DNA of 64,000 nt from Lysinibacillus sp. FSL M8-0337 (GTDB lineage: Bacteria; Bacillota; Bacilli; Bacillales_A; Planococcaceae). The notes under the pieces were generated by a model. The model did no database searches and was not told the DNA's origin. It saw only the letters and a program-made list of their open reading frames with translations. The stretch is taken from positions 1,674,001 through 1,738,000 of the forward strand of contig NZ_CP151996.1 in the NCBI RefSeq assembly GCF_038593855.1, read 5' to 3'. The position numbers were made by a program, and so were the translations under genes. This document shows, in pieces, positions 28,214-36,366 of this stretch (within the stretch, counting starts at the first letter, position 1; each line of letters starts with the position of its first letter).

Positions 28214-29083
28214 ATGCAAGAACAATTAGTGCAAAAAATCGTCGAAGAAGTTTTACAGCAAGTATTAAAAAATCAGCCTTCCCGCCCAGATGACGGTAAA
28301 ATTCCAATCGGTGTATCAGCGCGACATGTACATCTTGCACAGGAAGAAGTGGAGCAGCTTTTTGGAGAAAACTATCAATTAACACCGAAGTTTGAGCTTT
28401 CGCAGCCAGGACAATTTGCTGCTGAAGAAACAGTCGTCATTGCAGGACCAAAAGGCTCTATTGACAGAGTTCGTATATTAGGTCCAGCTCGTACATTAAC
28501 ACAAGTAGAAGTGAGTTGGACAGATGCGATGAAACTCGGCGTCAAGCCGCCATTAAGAATATCTGGGGATATTAAAGACTCTAGCCCTGTGACGTTAATT
28601 GGTCCAAAGGGTAGTGTTGTTTTGCCAGAAGGTCTTATTATTGCACAAGCGCATATTCATATGTCTCCTGCCGATAGCGAAAGATTCCAAGTAGTAGATG
28701 GGCAGTCCGTACAAATCAAAGTGCAAGGACTACGACCGATTATTTTATCCAAAGTGATGATTCGTGTATCTGAGCGCTATCGTTTGGAAATGCATATTGA
28801 TACGGATGAAGCAAATGCAGGCTTAATTCAGCAAGGTGCTTTTGCAGAAATCGTCAATGGACAAGTGATGGAACCTTTGACTGTAAACGAAATGCCACTA
28901 GTCGCAAAGCAAGCGCCTGTAAAACAATCTATCTATCACTTTGAAAAAAAGCTACTTTCACAGGTAGATGTGCTGGAAATCGAAGCTCAAGAAATTGTCG
29001 TGCCCAAAAGAACCATCGTGACAGCATTAGCTTATGACAAAATACGAGAGCTGAATAAAAAAATAACGATTCGCTCTGAATAA
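28214..29083 (+). CDS. pduL: PduL-type phosphotransacylase, copy 2, with N-terminal encapsulation helix and C-terminal extension
   Basis: Same catalytic motifs as copy 1 (SARHVHLA, AQAHIHMS, EMHIDTDEANAG). The N-terminus is an amphipathic helix (QEQLVQKIVEEVLQQVLKN) plus linker, typical of shell-targeted PduL. After the catalytic barrels comes about 70 extra residues ending VPKRTIVTALAYDKIRELNKK, a pattern like the short domain seen in other BMC-associated proteins (inference). ATG at 28214 follows AGGAGGGGGG. Confidence 0.88.
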   Translation: MQEQLVQKIVEEVLQQVLKNQPSRPDDGKIPIGVSARHVHLAQEEVEQLFGENYQLTPKFELSQPGQFAAEETVVIAGPKGSIDRVRILGPARTLTQVEVSWTDAMKLGVKPPLRISGDIKDSSPVTLIGPKGSVVLPEGLIIAQAHIHMSPADSERFQVVDGQSVQIKVQGLRPIILSKVMIRVSERYRLEMHIDTDEANAGLIQQGAFAEIVNGQVMEPLTVNEMPLVAKQAPVKQSIYHFEKKLLSQVDVLEIEAQEIVVPKRTIVTALAYDKIRELNKKITIRSE

Positions 29084-29119
29084 TAAGTATTATCCAGGCA
29101 ACCTAAAGAGGGTGAGTTT

Positions 29120-29404
29120 ATGCAGATGGGAAGAGTGATTGGCAGCGTATGGGCAACACGTAAGGAAGAAGGGTTAAATGGCTTAAAACTATTAATTATC
29201 CAACCAATTGATTCCAACCAACAGCCAATTCGTACGGAAATAGTAGCAGCTGATCGCATCGGTGCAGGGATTGGTGATGATGTACTCATTACGAGTGGAG
29301 GGTCTTCCCGTTATATTATGAAGGACAATCCCCTCCCTATTGATGCAGTTGTAATCGGAATTATAGACTCTACAGATGTAATGCGAGGTGAAGACAATGA
29401 GTAG
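29120..29404 (+). CDS. eutN: Shell vertex protein EutN (BMC-P, pentamer)
   Basis: 94 residues of the EutN/CcmL family that cap shell vertices: MGRVIGSVWATRKEEGLNG, AADRIGAGIGDDVLIT, SSRYIM and PIDAVVIGIID. Overlaps the next shell gene by eight bases. Confidence 0.94.
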   Translation: MQMGRVIGSVWATRKEEGLNGLKLLIIQPIDSNQQPIRTEIVAADRIGAGIGDDVLITSGGSSRYIMKDNPLPIDAVVIGIIDSTDVMRGEDNE

Positions 29405-29744
29405 CGCAATTGGCATGATTGAAACAAAGGGATTGGTGGGGTCTTACGAGGCGGCAGATGCGATGATTAAAGCATCTGATGTCACGATTGTTAAACAAGA
29501 ATTTGTCGATGGTGGTATTGTAACAGTCGTCGTAACAGGTGATGTTGGCTCAGTACAAGCAGCAGTCGATGCTGGTAAAGAGGCGGCAAAACGCGTTGGA
29601 GAATTATTAGGCGCACACGTTATTCCTAGACCAGACGAAGATGTTTTCAATATGATTAAAGGATCAGAAACACCAAAGAAAAAACCGGTCTCAACACCGG
29701 TACGTGCTAAAAAAACAACAGAAGCAGCAACTACGGACAATTGA
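29397..29744 (+). CDS. Second BMC-H shell protein (EutM/PduA-like) with basic C-terminal tail
   Basis: 115 residues; BMC domain about 1-88 (IGMIETKGLVGSYEAADAM, VGSVQAAVDAG) closely related to EutM but with a 25-residue tail rich in Lys, Pro and Thr. ATG 29397 overlaps the eutN stop; GAGGTGAAG precedes it. It probably mixes into shell facets with EutM. It is not EutK, which carries a helix-turn-helix. Confidence 0.92.
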   Translation: MSSAIGMIETKGLVGSYEAADAMIKASDVTIVKQEFVDGGIVTVVVTGDVGSVQAAVDAGKEAAKRVGELLGAHVIPRPDEDVFNMIKGSETPKKKPVSTPVRAKKTTEAATTDN

Positions 29745-29755
29745 GGTGAAGCATA

Positions 29756-30700
29756 ATGGCATTTCGCAAAAATAAAATTGCTGTTATTGGAGCCGGTCAC
29801 ACGGGTGCAACATTGAGTTTATTCCTCGCACAAAAGGAATTAGGCGATGTTGTGTTGCTAGATATTCCAGAAGCTGAAAATCCAACAAAAGGGAAAGCAC
29901 TGGATTTATTACAAACAGGACCGATTGAAAAATTTAATGTGTCTATCCAAGGAACAAGTAATTATGAAGATATTGCAGGCGCATCTATCGTTATTATTAC
30001 AGCTGGCATTCCGCGTAAACCTGGGATGAGCAGAGATGATTTAGTGACGACCAATGCGAAAATTATTCAACAAGTTTCGAGACAAATTAAACACTATGCA
30101 CCTGATAGCATTGTTGTTGTATTAAGCAATCCAGTAGATGCGATGACGTATGTATGTTATAAAGAAACAGGATTTCCTAAAAATCGTATTATCGGGCAAT
30201 CCGGTGTATTAGATACCGCACGCTTTAATGCATTTGTAGCACAAGAGTTACAAATTGCACCCGAAGATGTATCGGGATTTGTATTAGGTGGACATGGTGA
30301 TGAAATGGTACCATTAATCCGTTATTCCTATGCAGGAGGCATCCCGTTAGAAAAGCTTATTCCCCAAGATAGACTACAACAAATTGTCGAACGTACACGT
30401 AAAGGCGGCGGTGAAATTGTAGGCTTATTGGGCAATGGTAGTGCTTACTATGCGCCAGCTGCTGCCTGTGCGCACATGGTGGAAATCATAATGAAAGATC
30501 AACGAAAAATTATTCCATCCATTGCTCTGTTAGAAGGAGAGTACGGCTACCATGAATTATTTTTAGGTGTACCGACGATTTTAGGCGGTAATGGCATTGA
30601 ATCGGTCATTGAATTGCACCTTACACAGGAAGAACAAAAGGCGCTCCATCAATCAGCACAAGCCGTTAAGCAAGTTTTACAAATTTGCCAAAACATTTAA
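29756..30700 (+). CDS. mdh: NAD-dependent malate dehydrogenase at the end of the eut operon
   Basis: LDH/MDH-fold enzyme, 314 residues. Nucleotide loop [12 protein letters not shown], substrate loop [11 protein letters not shown] with the Arg that favours oxaloacetate over pyruvate, catalytic His in [11 protein letters not shown]. It starts 12 bases after the shell gene with TTGAGGTGAAG, so it is part of the same transcript. No targeting helix is visible. Its presence in place of an alcohol dehydrogenase is unusual for eut loci. Confidence 0.92.
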   Translation: MAFRKNKIAVIGAGHTGATLSLFLAQKELGDVVLLDIPEAENPTKGKALDLLQTGPIEKFNVSIQGTSNYEDIAGASIVIITAGIPRKPGMSRDDLVTTNAKIIQQVSRQIKHYAPDSIVVVLSNPVDAMTYVCYKETGFPKNRIIGQSGVLDTARFNAFVAQELQIAPEDVSGFVLGGHGDEMVPLIRYSYAGGIPLEKLIPQDRLQQIVERTRKGGGEIVGLLGNGSAYYAPAAACAHMVEIIMKDQRKIIPSIALLEGEYGYHELFLGVPTILGGNGIESVIELHLTQEEQKALHQSAQAVKQVLQICQNI

Positions 30701-31014
30701 CTAGTATTGATAATTCATATAATATTTCCCCAATGCTATATGAATAGTTTGTAAATATGTTTGATTGGAAACCGAGCATAAAACTAGTTGAAAACCCCAT
30801 TTTAAAATAAATGCTCCCTTCAAATAGAAGGGAGTTCTTTGCTTTTTAAAAAAATTACTGATGATGGATGGGAGATGTGCGTGCCAACAGCAGTCCACTA
30901 TTGGTAGTATTAATATTTTAAATAATCTAAATATTTTCAGTGACTGGCACTCGAATATACAAAATTTTCGGAAATATGCTAAACTAGTAACGTAAAAAAG
31001 GAGGATGATTGGAT
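30701..31014. other. Intergenic region after the eut locus
   Basis: About 310 bases; contains the terminator at 30814-30846 and otherwise AT-rich sequence with no gene seen. Confidence 0.4.
30814..30846 (+). terminator. Terminator downstream of mdh/eut operon
   Basis: CTCCCTTC/GAAGGGAG stem, 5-base loop, then TTCTTTGCTTTTT. It lies 113 bases after the mdh stop. Confidence 0.75.
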
Positions 31015-32511
31015 ATGACTGTACAGCAATTTACAGACTATGTGAAAAAAATGCAGCACTATCAGGAAGCATTGGGGGTAATCTATTGGGATATGCGTAC
31101 TGGTGCACCTAAGAAAGGGGTAGCGCAGCGTTCAGAGGTAGTTGGCACATTATCGGCCTCCTTGTTTGAGATGCAGACGAGTGAACAATTAGAGGAACTA
31201 TTGACGGCTTTAGAGGCTCAAAACGCAGAACTGGACTATGTAACACGCCGTTTAGTCGAGGAAGTACGCAAAAATTACGATCAAAATAAGAAAATTCCCG
31301 CTGAAGAATATAAAGAATATGTTATTTTACAAGCGAAAGCGGAAACAGTTTGGGAAGAAGCAAAAGCGACAAATGATTTTGCTCAATTTTTACCTTATCT
31401 AGAGCAAATCATTGAATGGCAAAAGAAATTTATTCAATATTGGGGCGTTAAAAACGGTTCTACATACAATACGTTACTCGATTTATATGAACCAGATATG
31501 ACGACGGATGTGTTAGATCAAGTATTTGGCGAATTACGTGAAACGATTGTGGCGCTTATCCAAAAAATCGCAGCTTCTCCAAATAAGCCAGATACAACGA
31601 TGTTATTTAAACAATTTCCGAGAGAGGCACAACGAGCATTGTCATTAGAGTTGCTAACGCAGCTTGGCTATGATTTTGACGCAGGTCGCTTAGATGAAAG
31701 TGTCCATCCATTTATGATTGGTATCAATCATGGCGATGCACGTATTACAACGAAATATGATGAGCATGATTTCCGTTCTGCTATCTTTGGCACGATTCAT
31801 GAATGTGGGCATGCGATGTATGAGCAAAATATTGATGCCAAGCTTGCTGGTACACTATTAGCAACTGGGACATCGACAGGCATCCATGAATCGCAGTCAC
31901 TATTCTATGAAAATCTTGTCGGTCGCAATGAAAAGTTTTGGGCGCATAACTATGAGCGTTTGCAAAAGCATTCGCCAGCACAATTTGGGGATGTGGCATT
32001 AGCTGATTTTCTGCGCGCTATTAATATGGTGGAGCCATCGCTTATTCGTATTGAAGCGGATGAGTTAACGTATCCATTGCATATTATGATTCGTTACGAA
32101 ATTGAACGTGATTTGTTCAATGGGGATCTGCAAGCAAAAGACCTTCCAAAAGTGTGGAATGCGAAGTATGAAGAATACTTAGGCATCCGACCAGACAATG
32201 ATGCCAAGGGTGTTTTACAGGATGTGCACTGGGCAGGGGGGATGTTTGGGTACTTCCCATCTTACGCATTAGGAATGATTTATGCGGCGCAATGGAAGCA
32301 CGCAATGGATAAAGATCTTCCAAACTTTGATGACTTACTGGCAAATGGCGAGCTCCTGCCAATTCGCGAGTGGCTAACAGAGAACGTACATCAATACGGT
32401 GCACTGAAAAAGCCGTTCGAGCTACTACAAGAGGCGACAAGAGAAGGCTTAAATGCCAAGTATCTTGCAAACTACTTACAAGAAAAATATACAAAATTGT
32501 ATCAGCTATAA
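31015..32511 (+). CDS. M32-family metallocarboxypeptidase (Taq type)
   Basis: Cytoplasmic zinc carboxypeptidase that trims peptides from the C-terminus. HEXXH in GTIHECGHAMYEQN, then HESQSLFYENLVGR supplying the third ligand, and NPFMIG-like HPFMIGINHGDARITT; 499 residues, normal. ATG 31015 is preferred; an in-frame TTG at 31009 sits only four bases after AAAAAGGAGG. Confidence 0.93.
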   Translation: MTVQQFTDYVKKMQHYQEALGVIYWDMRTGAPKKGVAQRSEVVGTLSASLFEMQTSEQLEELLTALEAQNAELDYVTRRLVEEVRKNYDQNKKIPAEEYKEYVILQAKAETVWEEAKATNDFAQFLPYLEQIIEWQKKFIQYWGVKNGSTYNTLLDLYEPDMTTDVLDQVFGELRETIVALIQKIAASPNKPDTTMLFKQFPREAQRALSLELLTQLGYDFDAGRLDESVHPFMIGINHGDARITTKYDEHDFRSAIFGTIHECGHAMYEQNIDAKLAGTLLATGTSTGIHESQSLFYENLVGRNEKFWAHNYERLQKHSPAQFGDVALADFLRAINMVEPSLIRIEADELTYPLHIMIRYEIERDLFNGDLQAKDLPKVWNAKYEEYLGIRPDNDAKGVLQDVHWAGGMFGYFPSYALGMIYAAQWKHAMDKDLPNFDDLLANGELLPIREWLTENVHQYGALKKPFELLQEATREGLNAKYLANYLQEKYTKLYQL

Positions 32512-32513
32512 AC

Positions 32514-32552
32514 AAAAAGCGATTTCTCAATCATGAGAAATCGCTTTTTTTT
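32514..32552. terminator. Bidirectional terminator between carboxypeptidase and oxidase operon
   Basis: 15-bp stem AAAAAGCGATTTCTC/GAGAAATCGCTTTTT with 6-base loop and T tracts on both strands. Confidence 0.9.
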
Positions 32553-32560
32553 AAAATAGA

Positions 32561-34216
32561 TTACCAGAACTTAAAGCCTTTTGAGCCTGCAGGTGAATTT
32601 GAAATAATATCAAAGATTGGAATTGTGTAAGCAAAAATTATTAACGCTACTAAAATGACCAGCCATACTTTAAAGTTTTCAAGCATAGGTGGTGTTGGAC
32701 CACTGCTTTCATGGATTGAAGCAATTGGGAATTCCTCTTCGCCTTTTGGGGCAAACCAAGCTAGCTTAATCACGACATACGTAATAACTAAAATCGCAAT
32801 AAATAAAATGGTACCACCAACCGCTTGCGCAATTTGATATGGAATCCAATCATATGCTTGTTGTGCACCGCCATATTCTGAATAGTCCGAGCGACGTGGA
32901 GCACCAAGTAATCCTGCAATATGCATGGCTGTTGACATGATCGTCATACCGACTGCCCATAACACGCCAGAAACAATACCAAGTGAATTTAATGACTTTG
33001 TCAGTTTACGACCTGTTAAATGAGGGATTAACCAAAAGGCAGCTCCAAAGTATGTTAAAACAACTGCACTTGCAAATGTTAAATGGAAGTGTCCTGGAAC
33101 CCAAATAGTATTATGAATAAGTTGGTTCATCTGGTAAGATGCATTGACAATACCACCTGCACCACCAGGGATGAAAGCAAGCATACCGATAAATGGAACG
33201 ATAAAACGTGCATCTTTCCAAGGTAATTTTTTAAACCAGCCGAAAAGCCCTTTACCACCAAGCTCACGACCACGTAATTCAAATGTTGCGAATAAAGAGA
33301 ATGCAGTCATTAAGGAAGGCACAACAACTGCCATTGTTAATACTACTTGAATAAACTTCCATGTTGTATCAATACCAGGCTCTGTTAATTGGTGATGTAA
33401 ACCAACCGGTACTGAGAAAATTAAAAACAGCATGAATGATAAGCGAGCTAATGAATCAGAAAAAACTTTTCCGCCAATGACTTTTGGAATGACTACATAC
33501 CACACCATATAGGCTGGCAATAACCAGAAGTAAACGAGCGCATGGCCGAAATACCAGAATAGTGTACGAGAAAGTAATACATCTACACGTTCAATAAGAC
33601 CGAGTGACCATGGTAATAGTTGGAATAAAACAGAAACGGCTACGCCTAAAGAAGCAACGAACCACAGTAAATTATTGACTACTACCATAAAAGATAATAG
33701 GGGAGACGTTTGGCCTTTATGTTCTTTACGCCACTGAACATAGCGTAAAATTTGTCCTGCCGAACCAATCCAAGAGCCGACTACTACGAGTGTTAAACCG
33801 AGATAAAAAATCCAGTGCGCTTGCAATGGTGCGTAAAATGTGTAAAGGACAGTTGCTTTATTTAATAACACCATGACTGCAGCAGCAACTGTACCGATAG
33901 TCATTAACCAAAAACCGATCCATCCAAGTAAGCGCTGTTTATCTGTAAAGGTACCAGAGGTACGACTAACACCTGCGATTTGAAAACCGAATATAAAGAA
34001 CGTTGTTAAAATAAGACCGAGTAATACACCATGAACTGTTAATACTTGATAATAGCCAATACCAGCTGGCAATTTGAATTGACCTGAACGTACAAATACT
34101 TGTAATAAACCAGCGAGACCACCTAATAATAATGCGATAAATGCCACATACACATGGGCAAGGGCTAGTTTCGCATCACGACGATCCACCTTTGTCATAG
34201 CGTTATTTAGACTCAT
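32561..34216 (-). CDS. cbaA: ba3-type cytochrome c oxidase subunit I
   Basis: Heme-copper oxygen reductase catalytic subunit, 551 residues with about 13 membrane segments. Low-spin heme His in VLTVHGVLLGL, CuB/active-site region HALVYFWLLPAYMVWY (His and Tyr), GLHHQLTEPG (two CuB His) and VPGHFHLTFAS (heme His). Length and lack of the D-channel pattern fit the B-type (ba3) family. Its start overlaps the end of subunit II by 14 bases. Confidence 0.93.
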   Translation of the reverse strand: MSLNNAMTKVDRRDAKLALAHVYVAFIALLLGGLAGLLQVFVRSGQFKLPAGIGYYQVLTVHGVLLGLILTTFFIFGFQIAGVSRTSGTFTDKQRLLGWIGFWLMTIGTVAAAVMVLLNKATVLYTFYAPLQAHWIFYLGLTLVVVGSWIGSAGQILRYVQWRKEHKGQTSPLLSFMVVVNNLLWFVASLGVAVSVLFQLLPWSLGLIERVDVLLSRTLFWYFGHALVYFWLLPAYMVWYVVIPKVIGGKVFSDSLARLSFMLFLIFSVPVGLHHQLTEPGIDTTWKFIQVVLTMAVVVPSLMTAFSLFATFELRGRELGGKGLFGWFKKLPWKDARFIVPFIGMLAFIPGGAGGIVNASYQMNQLIHNTIWVPGHFHLTFASAVVLTYFGAAFWLIPHLTGRKLTKSLNSLGIVSGVLWAVGMTIMSTAMHIAGLLGAPRRSDYSEYGGAQQAYDWIPYQIAQAVGGTILFIAILVITYVVIKLAWFAPKGEEEFPIASIHESSGPTPPMLENFKVWLVILVALIIFAYTIPIFDIISNSPAGSKGFKFW

Positions 34217-34694
34217 TTGGATCCACCACCTTTAGCATAGAATGCATTAGCGTATGTCCTGTACCGCAGTATTCATTACATACTATTAAAAACTCACCAG
34301 TTTGATTGATTTCAGCTACATATTCTGAAATATATCCAGGTTCAAGCATCATATTAATATTAGTACCTGCAATTTCAAACCCATGAATCACGTCTTCACT
34401 TGTTGCGATAAATTTTACTTTTGAACCAAGTGGCACTTCAATTTCTGGTGGATTGTAAAAGAAAGCAGATGCTAAAATAACAACCTCATAATCCCAATCC
34501 TTTCCTTCCACTTTGTGTACACCTGGATTCGTAAATGGTGCAATTTCTTTTACTTTTTCATAATCGATGGTTTTCTTATTACTGTTCGGATGAGATCCTT
34601 GATGGAATGCACCGATACCAAGAATAATAAGAAATGCAACTAACGTAGCTACGCCAAATACCAGCCAGTACTTCTCATATTTATGTATATGCAT
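34203..34694 (-). CDS. cbaB: ba3-type cytochrome c oxidase subunit II (CuA)
   Basis: One N-terminal membrane anchor (about 10-30) and an external cupredoxin domain. CuA ligands are in VCNEYCGTGHTLMHSML (two Cys, His, Met), with the upstream His in DVIHGFEIAG. 163 residues, short as in B-type oxidases. Strong GGAGGA site. Confidence 0.94.
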   Translation of the reverse strand: MHIHKYEKYWLVFGVATLVAFLIILGIGAFHQGSHPNSNKKTIDYEKVKEIAPFTNPGVHKVEGKDWDYEVVILASAFFYNPPEIEVPLGSKVKFIATSEDVIHGFEIAGTNINMMLEPGYISEYVAEINQTGEFLIVCNEYCGTGHTLMHSMLKVVDPNESK

Positions 34695-34763
34695 ATCTCT
34701 GTTGTCCTCCTCTGTTGTATTACTTACATCATGTTAATGAAATAGTGCCTTTTACTAAGAAAA

Positions 34764-34886
34764 TCAAAAGCGATCCATAAATAAATTGAAGCAGTAAATC
34801 CAAATTAAAATAATGATAAAGCCTACTCCGAACACGCCATAAAGTGAACCTTTTAGATTATCTTCTGGTTTTTTATTATTAGCCAT
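34764..34886 (-). CDS. Cytochrome c oxidase subunit IIa, 40 aa
   Basis: Short gene: ATG 34886, stop at 34764. The product (starting MANNKKPEDNLKGSLYGVFG and ending FNLFMDRF) has a polar N-terminus and a single membrane helix, as in the small subunit IIa of ba3 oxidases, which precedes subunit II in thermophile and Bacillus operons. A GGAGGGAG site lies at proper distance, and subunit II starts 69 bases further on. Too short for ordinary ORF calling but well supported by position and sequence. Confidence 0.85.
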   Translation of the reverse strand: MANNKKPEDNLKGSLYGVFGVGFIIILIWIYCFNLFMDRF

Positions 34887-34929
34887 TTTTTACTCCCTCC
34901 TAAGCTTTCATAGTGGCTTTCTTAAAGTC

Positions 34930-34935
34930 ATAATA
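34930..34935 (-). promoter_or_regulatory. Likely -10 element of the ba3 operon
   Basis: TATTAT on the minus strand, without a good -35 hexamer, as expected for an activator-dependent promoter. It places the start near 34923. Confidence 0.5.
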
Positions 34936-34956
34936 TTAAAATTCACTTCAATTTGA

Positions 34957-34972
34957 TGTGAAAAAAATCACA
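34957..34972 (-). promoter_or_regulatory. FNR/CRP-family operator in front of the ba3 oxidase operon
   Basis: Perfect palindrome TGTGA-N6-TCACA (spacer all A/T). Its centre is 41.5 bases from the start inferred from the -10 at 34930-34935, the classic class II activator position. A second inverted pair CACACAT/ATGTGTG lies at 34969-34991. Confidence 0.65.
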
Positions 34973-35016
34973 CATCCAAGTAGAATGTGTGAAAAAAATG
35001 TGAAATATTGAAATGC

Positions 35017-35053
35017 AAAAGGAGTTGGCTCTAACATAAGCCAACTCCCTTTT
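35017..35053. terminator. Terminator downstream of cheX
   Basis: 14-bp stem AAAAGGAGTTGGCT/AGCCAACTCCTTTT-type (one extra C) with an 8-base loop; works for the minus-strand cheX gene. Confidence 0.75.
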
Positions 35054-35125
35054 ATGCGTATAACAAAGCGTATTCATAAATACTAGCTGTAGTTACATAG
35101 AATATATGGTTTGAATGAGCCACAG

Positions 35126-35596
35126 TTAACTCGTTATGACTTCTTCTTCAATTGTCAGTAATACCGTAAGTGCACCAATGTTAGGAATCATAACGGGTAG
35201 TACAAATGCTTTTTCAAAGCCATAAAGTTTTGTATTTCCGACCATAACAGTTGGTGGTGTAATATCAATTTCTAAACTTTCCTGTCCTACTGCTGTACAT
35301 AAATTTCCTGCAATCATATTGCCGAATTCACCAGTGAAGGATTCTAGCATTTCTCCTTCTAATGGCATACCAAACATTGTACTGCCGATACCGCTAAATA
35401 CTTCAGGGGAGGAATCTATAATTACACGTCCCTTTACATCTCCAATTAGGCCAATTAATACACCCATTTGCTGTTGTTGAAAGGGCTCAGAAATAATACT
35501 TGGCGCTTTCACTTGGATGTCCATAGGTAGGATTGTTTTTAATGCATGGATTGTCCCGTTTAAAATAGTTTGAAAGTACTTCGAATTACTCATCAT
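35126..35596 (-). CDS. cheX: CheX-like chemotaxis phosphatase-family protein
   Basis: 156 residues of the CheC/CheX/FliY phosphatase fold. The single active-site signature with Glu and Asn is seen in FTGEFGNMIAGN, as in CheX (CheC has two). It would dephosphorylate CheY-P or act on another response regulator. It is alone here, with no chemotaxis gene adjacent, so the partner is unknown. Start is one of two adjacent ATGs (35596 or 35593). Confidence 0.85.
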   Translation of the reverse strand: MMSNSKYFQTILNGTIHALKTILPMDIQVKAPSIISEPFQQQQMGVLIGLIGDVKGRVIIDSSPEVFSGIGSTMFGMPLEGEMLESFTGEFGNMIAGNLCTAVGQESLEIDITPPTVMVGNTKLYGFEKAFVLPVMIPNIGALTVLLTIEEEVITS

Positions 35597-35661
35597 TACC
35601 GCATCCTTTTTCCGACTTTTCTACATCTTACCATGCTCAAAGGGTAAGATGAAAGTATGTC

Positions 35662-35690
35662 TTGACGAAATCGAATGAAATTTATATTAT
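35662..35690 (+). promoter_or_regulatory. Promoter of the 29-residue peptide gene
   Basis: TTGACG, 17-base spacer, TATTAT. The predicted start falls at about 35697, at the left edge of the Fur box. Confidence 0.6.
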
Positions 35691-35695
35691 ATTAA

Positions 35696-35710
35696 TGAGA
35701 ATGATTTTCA
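35696..35710 (+). promoter_or_regulatory. Fur box
   Basis: TGAGAATGATTTTCA matches the 7-1-7 Fur consensus TGATAAT-N-ATTATCA at 13 of 15 positions, with the two changes placed symmetrically. It overlaps the predicted transcription start, so iron-replete repression is expected (inference). Confidence 0.7.
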
Positions 35711-35766
35711 AAATCAACGAATTTGTGCTATAGTGTACATAATAAGAAGAAAAGGAGCGGTCAGCA

Positions 35767-35856
35767 ATGACATTCGTTTTCATTGGAGCAACAGTAGCTA
35801 TTTATATTGGAGTAGGGAAATACGTTATGAAGCAGGCGACTGCACATTTAAATTAA
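35767..35856 (+). CDS. Small membrane peptide, 29 aa
   Basis: ATG at 35767 behind AAAAGGAGCGG; product MTFVFIGATVAIYIGVGKYV followed by nine polar residues (ends ATAHLN). One hydrophobic helix with a short basic tail. Promoter, Fur box and ribosome binding site in order argue that it is a true gene of the iron-starvation response. I do not recognise a family. Confidence 0.6.
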   Translation: MTFVFIGATVAIYIGVGKYVMKQATAHLN

Positions 35857-35913
35857 TAGTACTATAGTTTGTGGTACTGATTTTCAATCGTATTTACATT
35901 ACATTAATGTTTA

Positions 35914-35947
35914 ATTCAAGAGTATGACTTGTGTCATACTCTTGAAT
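35914..35947. repeat. Perfect 15-bp inverted repeat
   Basis: ATTCAAGAGTATGAC/GTCATACTCTTGAAT with a 4-base loop, 57 bases after the small peptide and 46 bases before the next gene. The following T content is weak, so it is either a poor terminator or an operator. Confidence 0.7.
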
Positions 35948-35992
35948 CTTTAGATAATATATTTTATGCACAATTTTTCGGGAGTGGAATTT

Positions 35993-36322
35993 ATGGGTTC
36001 ATTATGTAATTGCAAGGAACTTGTGCAAATAAAAGTGGAAGCAGATATTGGTGCTGATCCATTATGGTGTAAGGTTTGTGGCTTTAATTTGGATATGGAT
36101 AAAATGGAGATTTCTGATTCTTTAAAGATACAGTTAAGAGCATGGATAAATGATTATGGAGCATGGATAAATGTGGACTCTGATAGCTTAATTGTTGGAG
36201 GGGAGAATCTAGAAAAACAACATAATGAAATAGGACTAAGATTAACGGAAAAAGTGATGAGTGAAATAAAAAATAAAAAAATTGTTTTTCAACCTTCTTC
36301 AATGTTTTTGAATAGTAATTAA
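35993..36322 (+). CDS. Small zinc-ribbon-like protein; candidate immunity protein
   Basis: 109 residues, cytoplasmic. N-terminal Cys pairs (SLCNCKE and LWCKVCGFNLD) suggest a small metal-binding knuckle; then DSLKIQLRAWINDYGAWIN and a helical C-terminal half. I recall uncharacterised Bacillus proteins of this type next to toxin genes, so an immunity role for the following gene is possible (inference). ATG 35993 with CGGGAGTGG; an upstream in-frame ATG at 35966 has no site. Confidence 0.6.
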   Translation: MGSLCNCKELVQIKVEADIGADPLWCKVCGFNLDMDKMEISDSLKIQLRAWINDYGAWINVDSDSLIVGGENLEKQHNEIGLRLTEKVMSEIKNKKIVFQPSSMFLNSN

Positions 36323-36366
36323 ATAGAAAGGAATACTCTAAATGAAAAAAAGTACTTGTTCATTTA

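Noticed and set aside
36084..36302. Minus-strand frame overlapping the immunity-like gene
   Set aside because: Shadow frame; the plus-strand gene has the ribosome binding site and Cys motifs.
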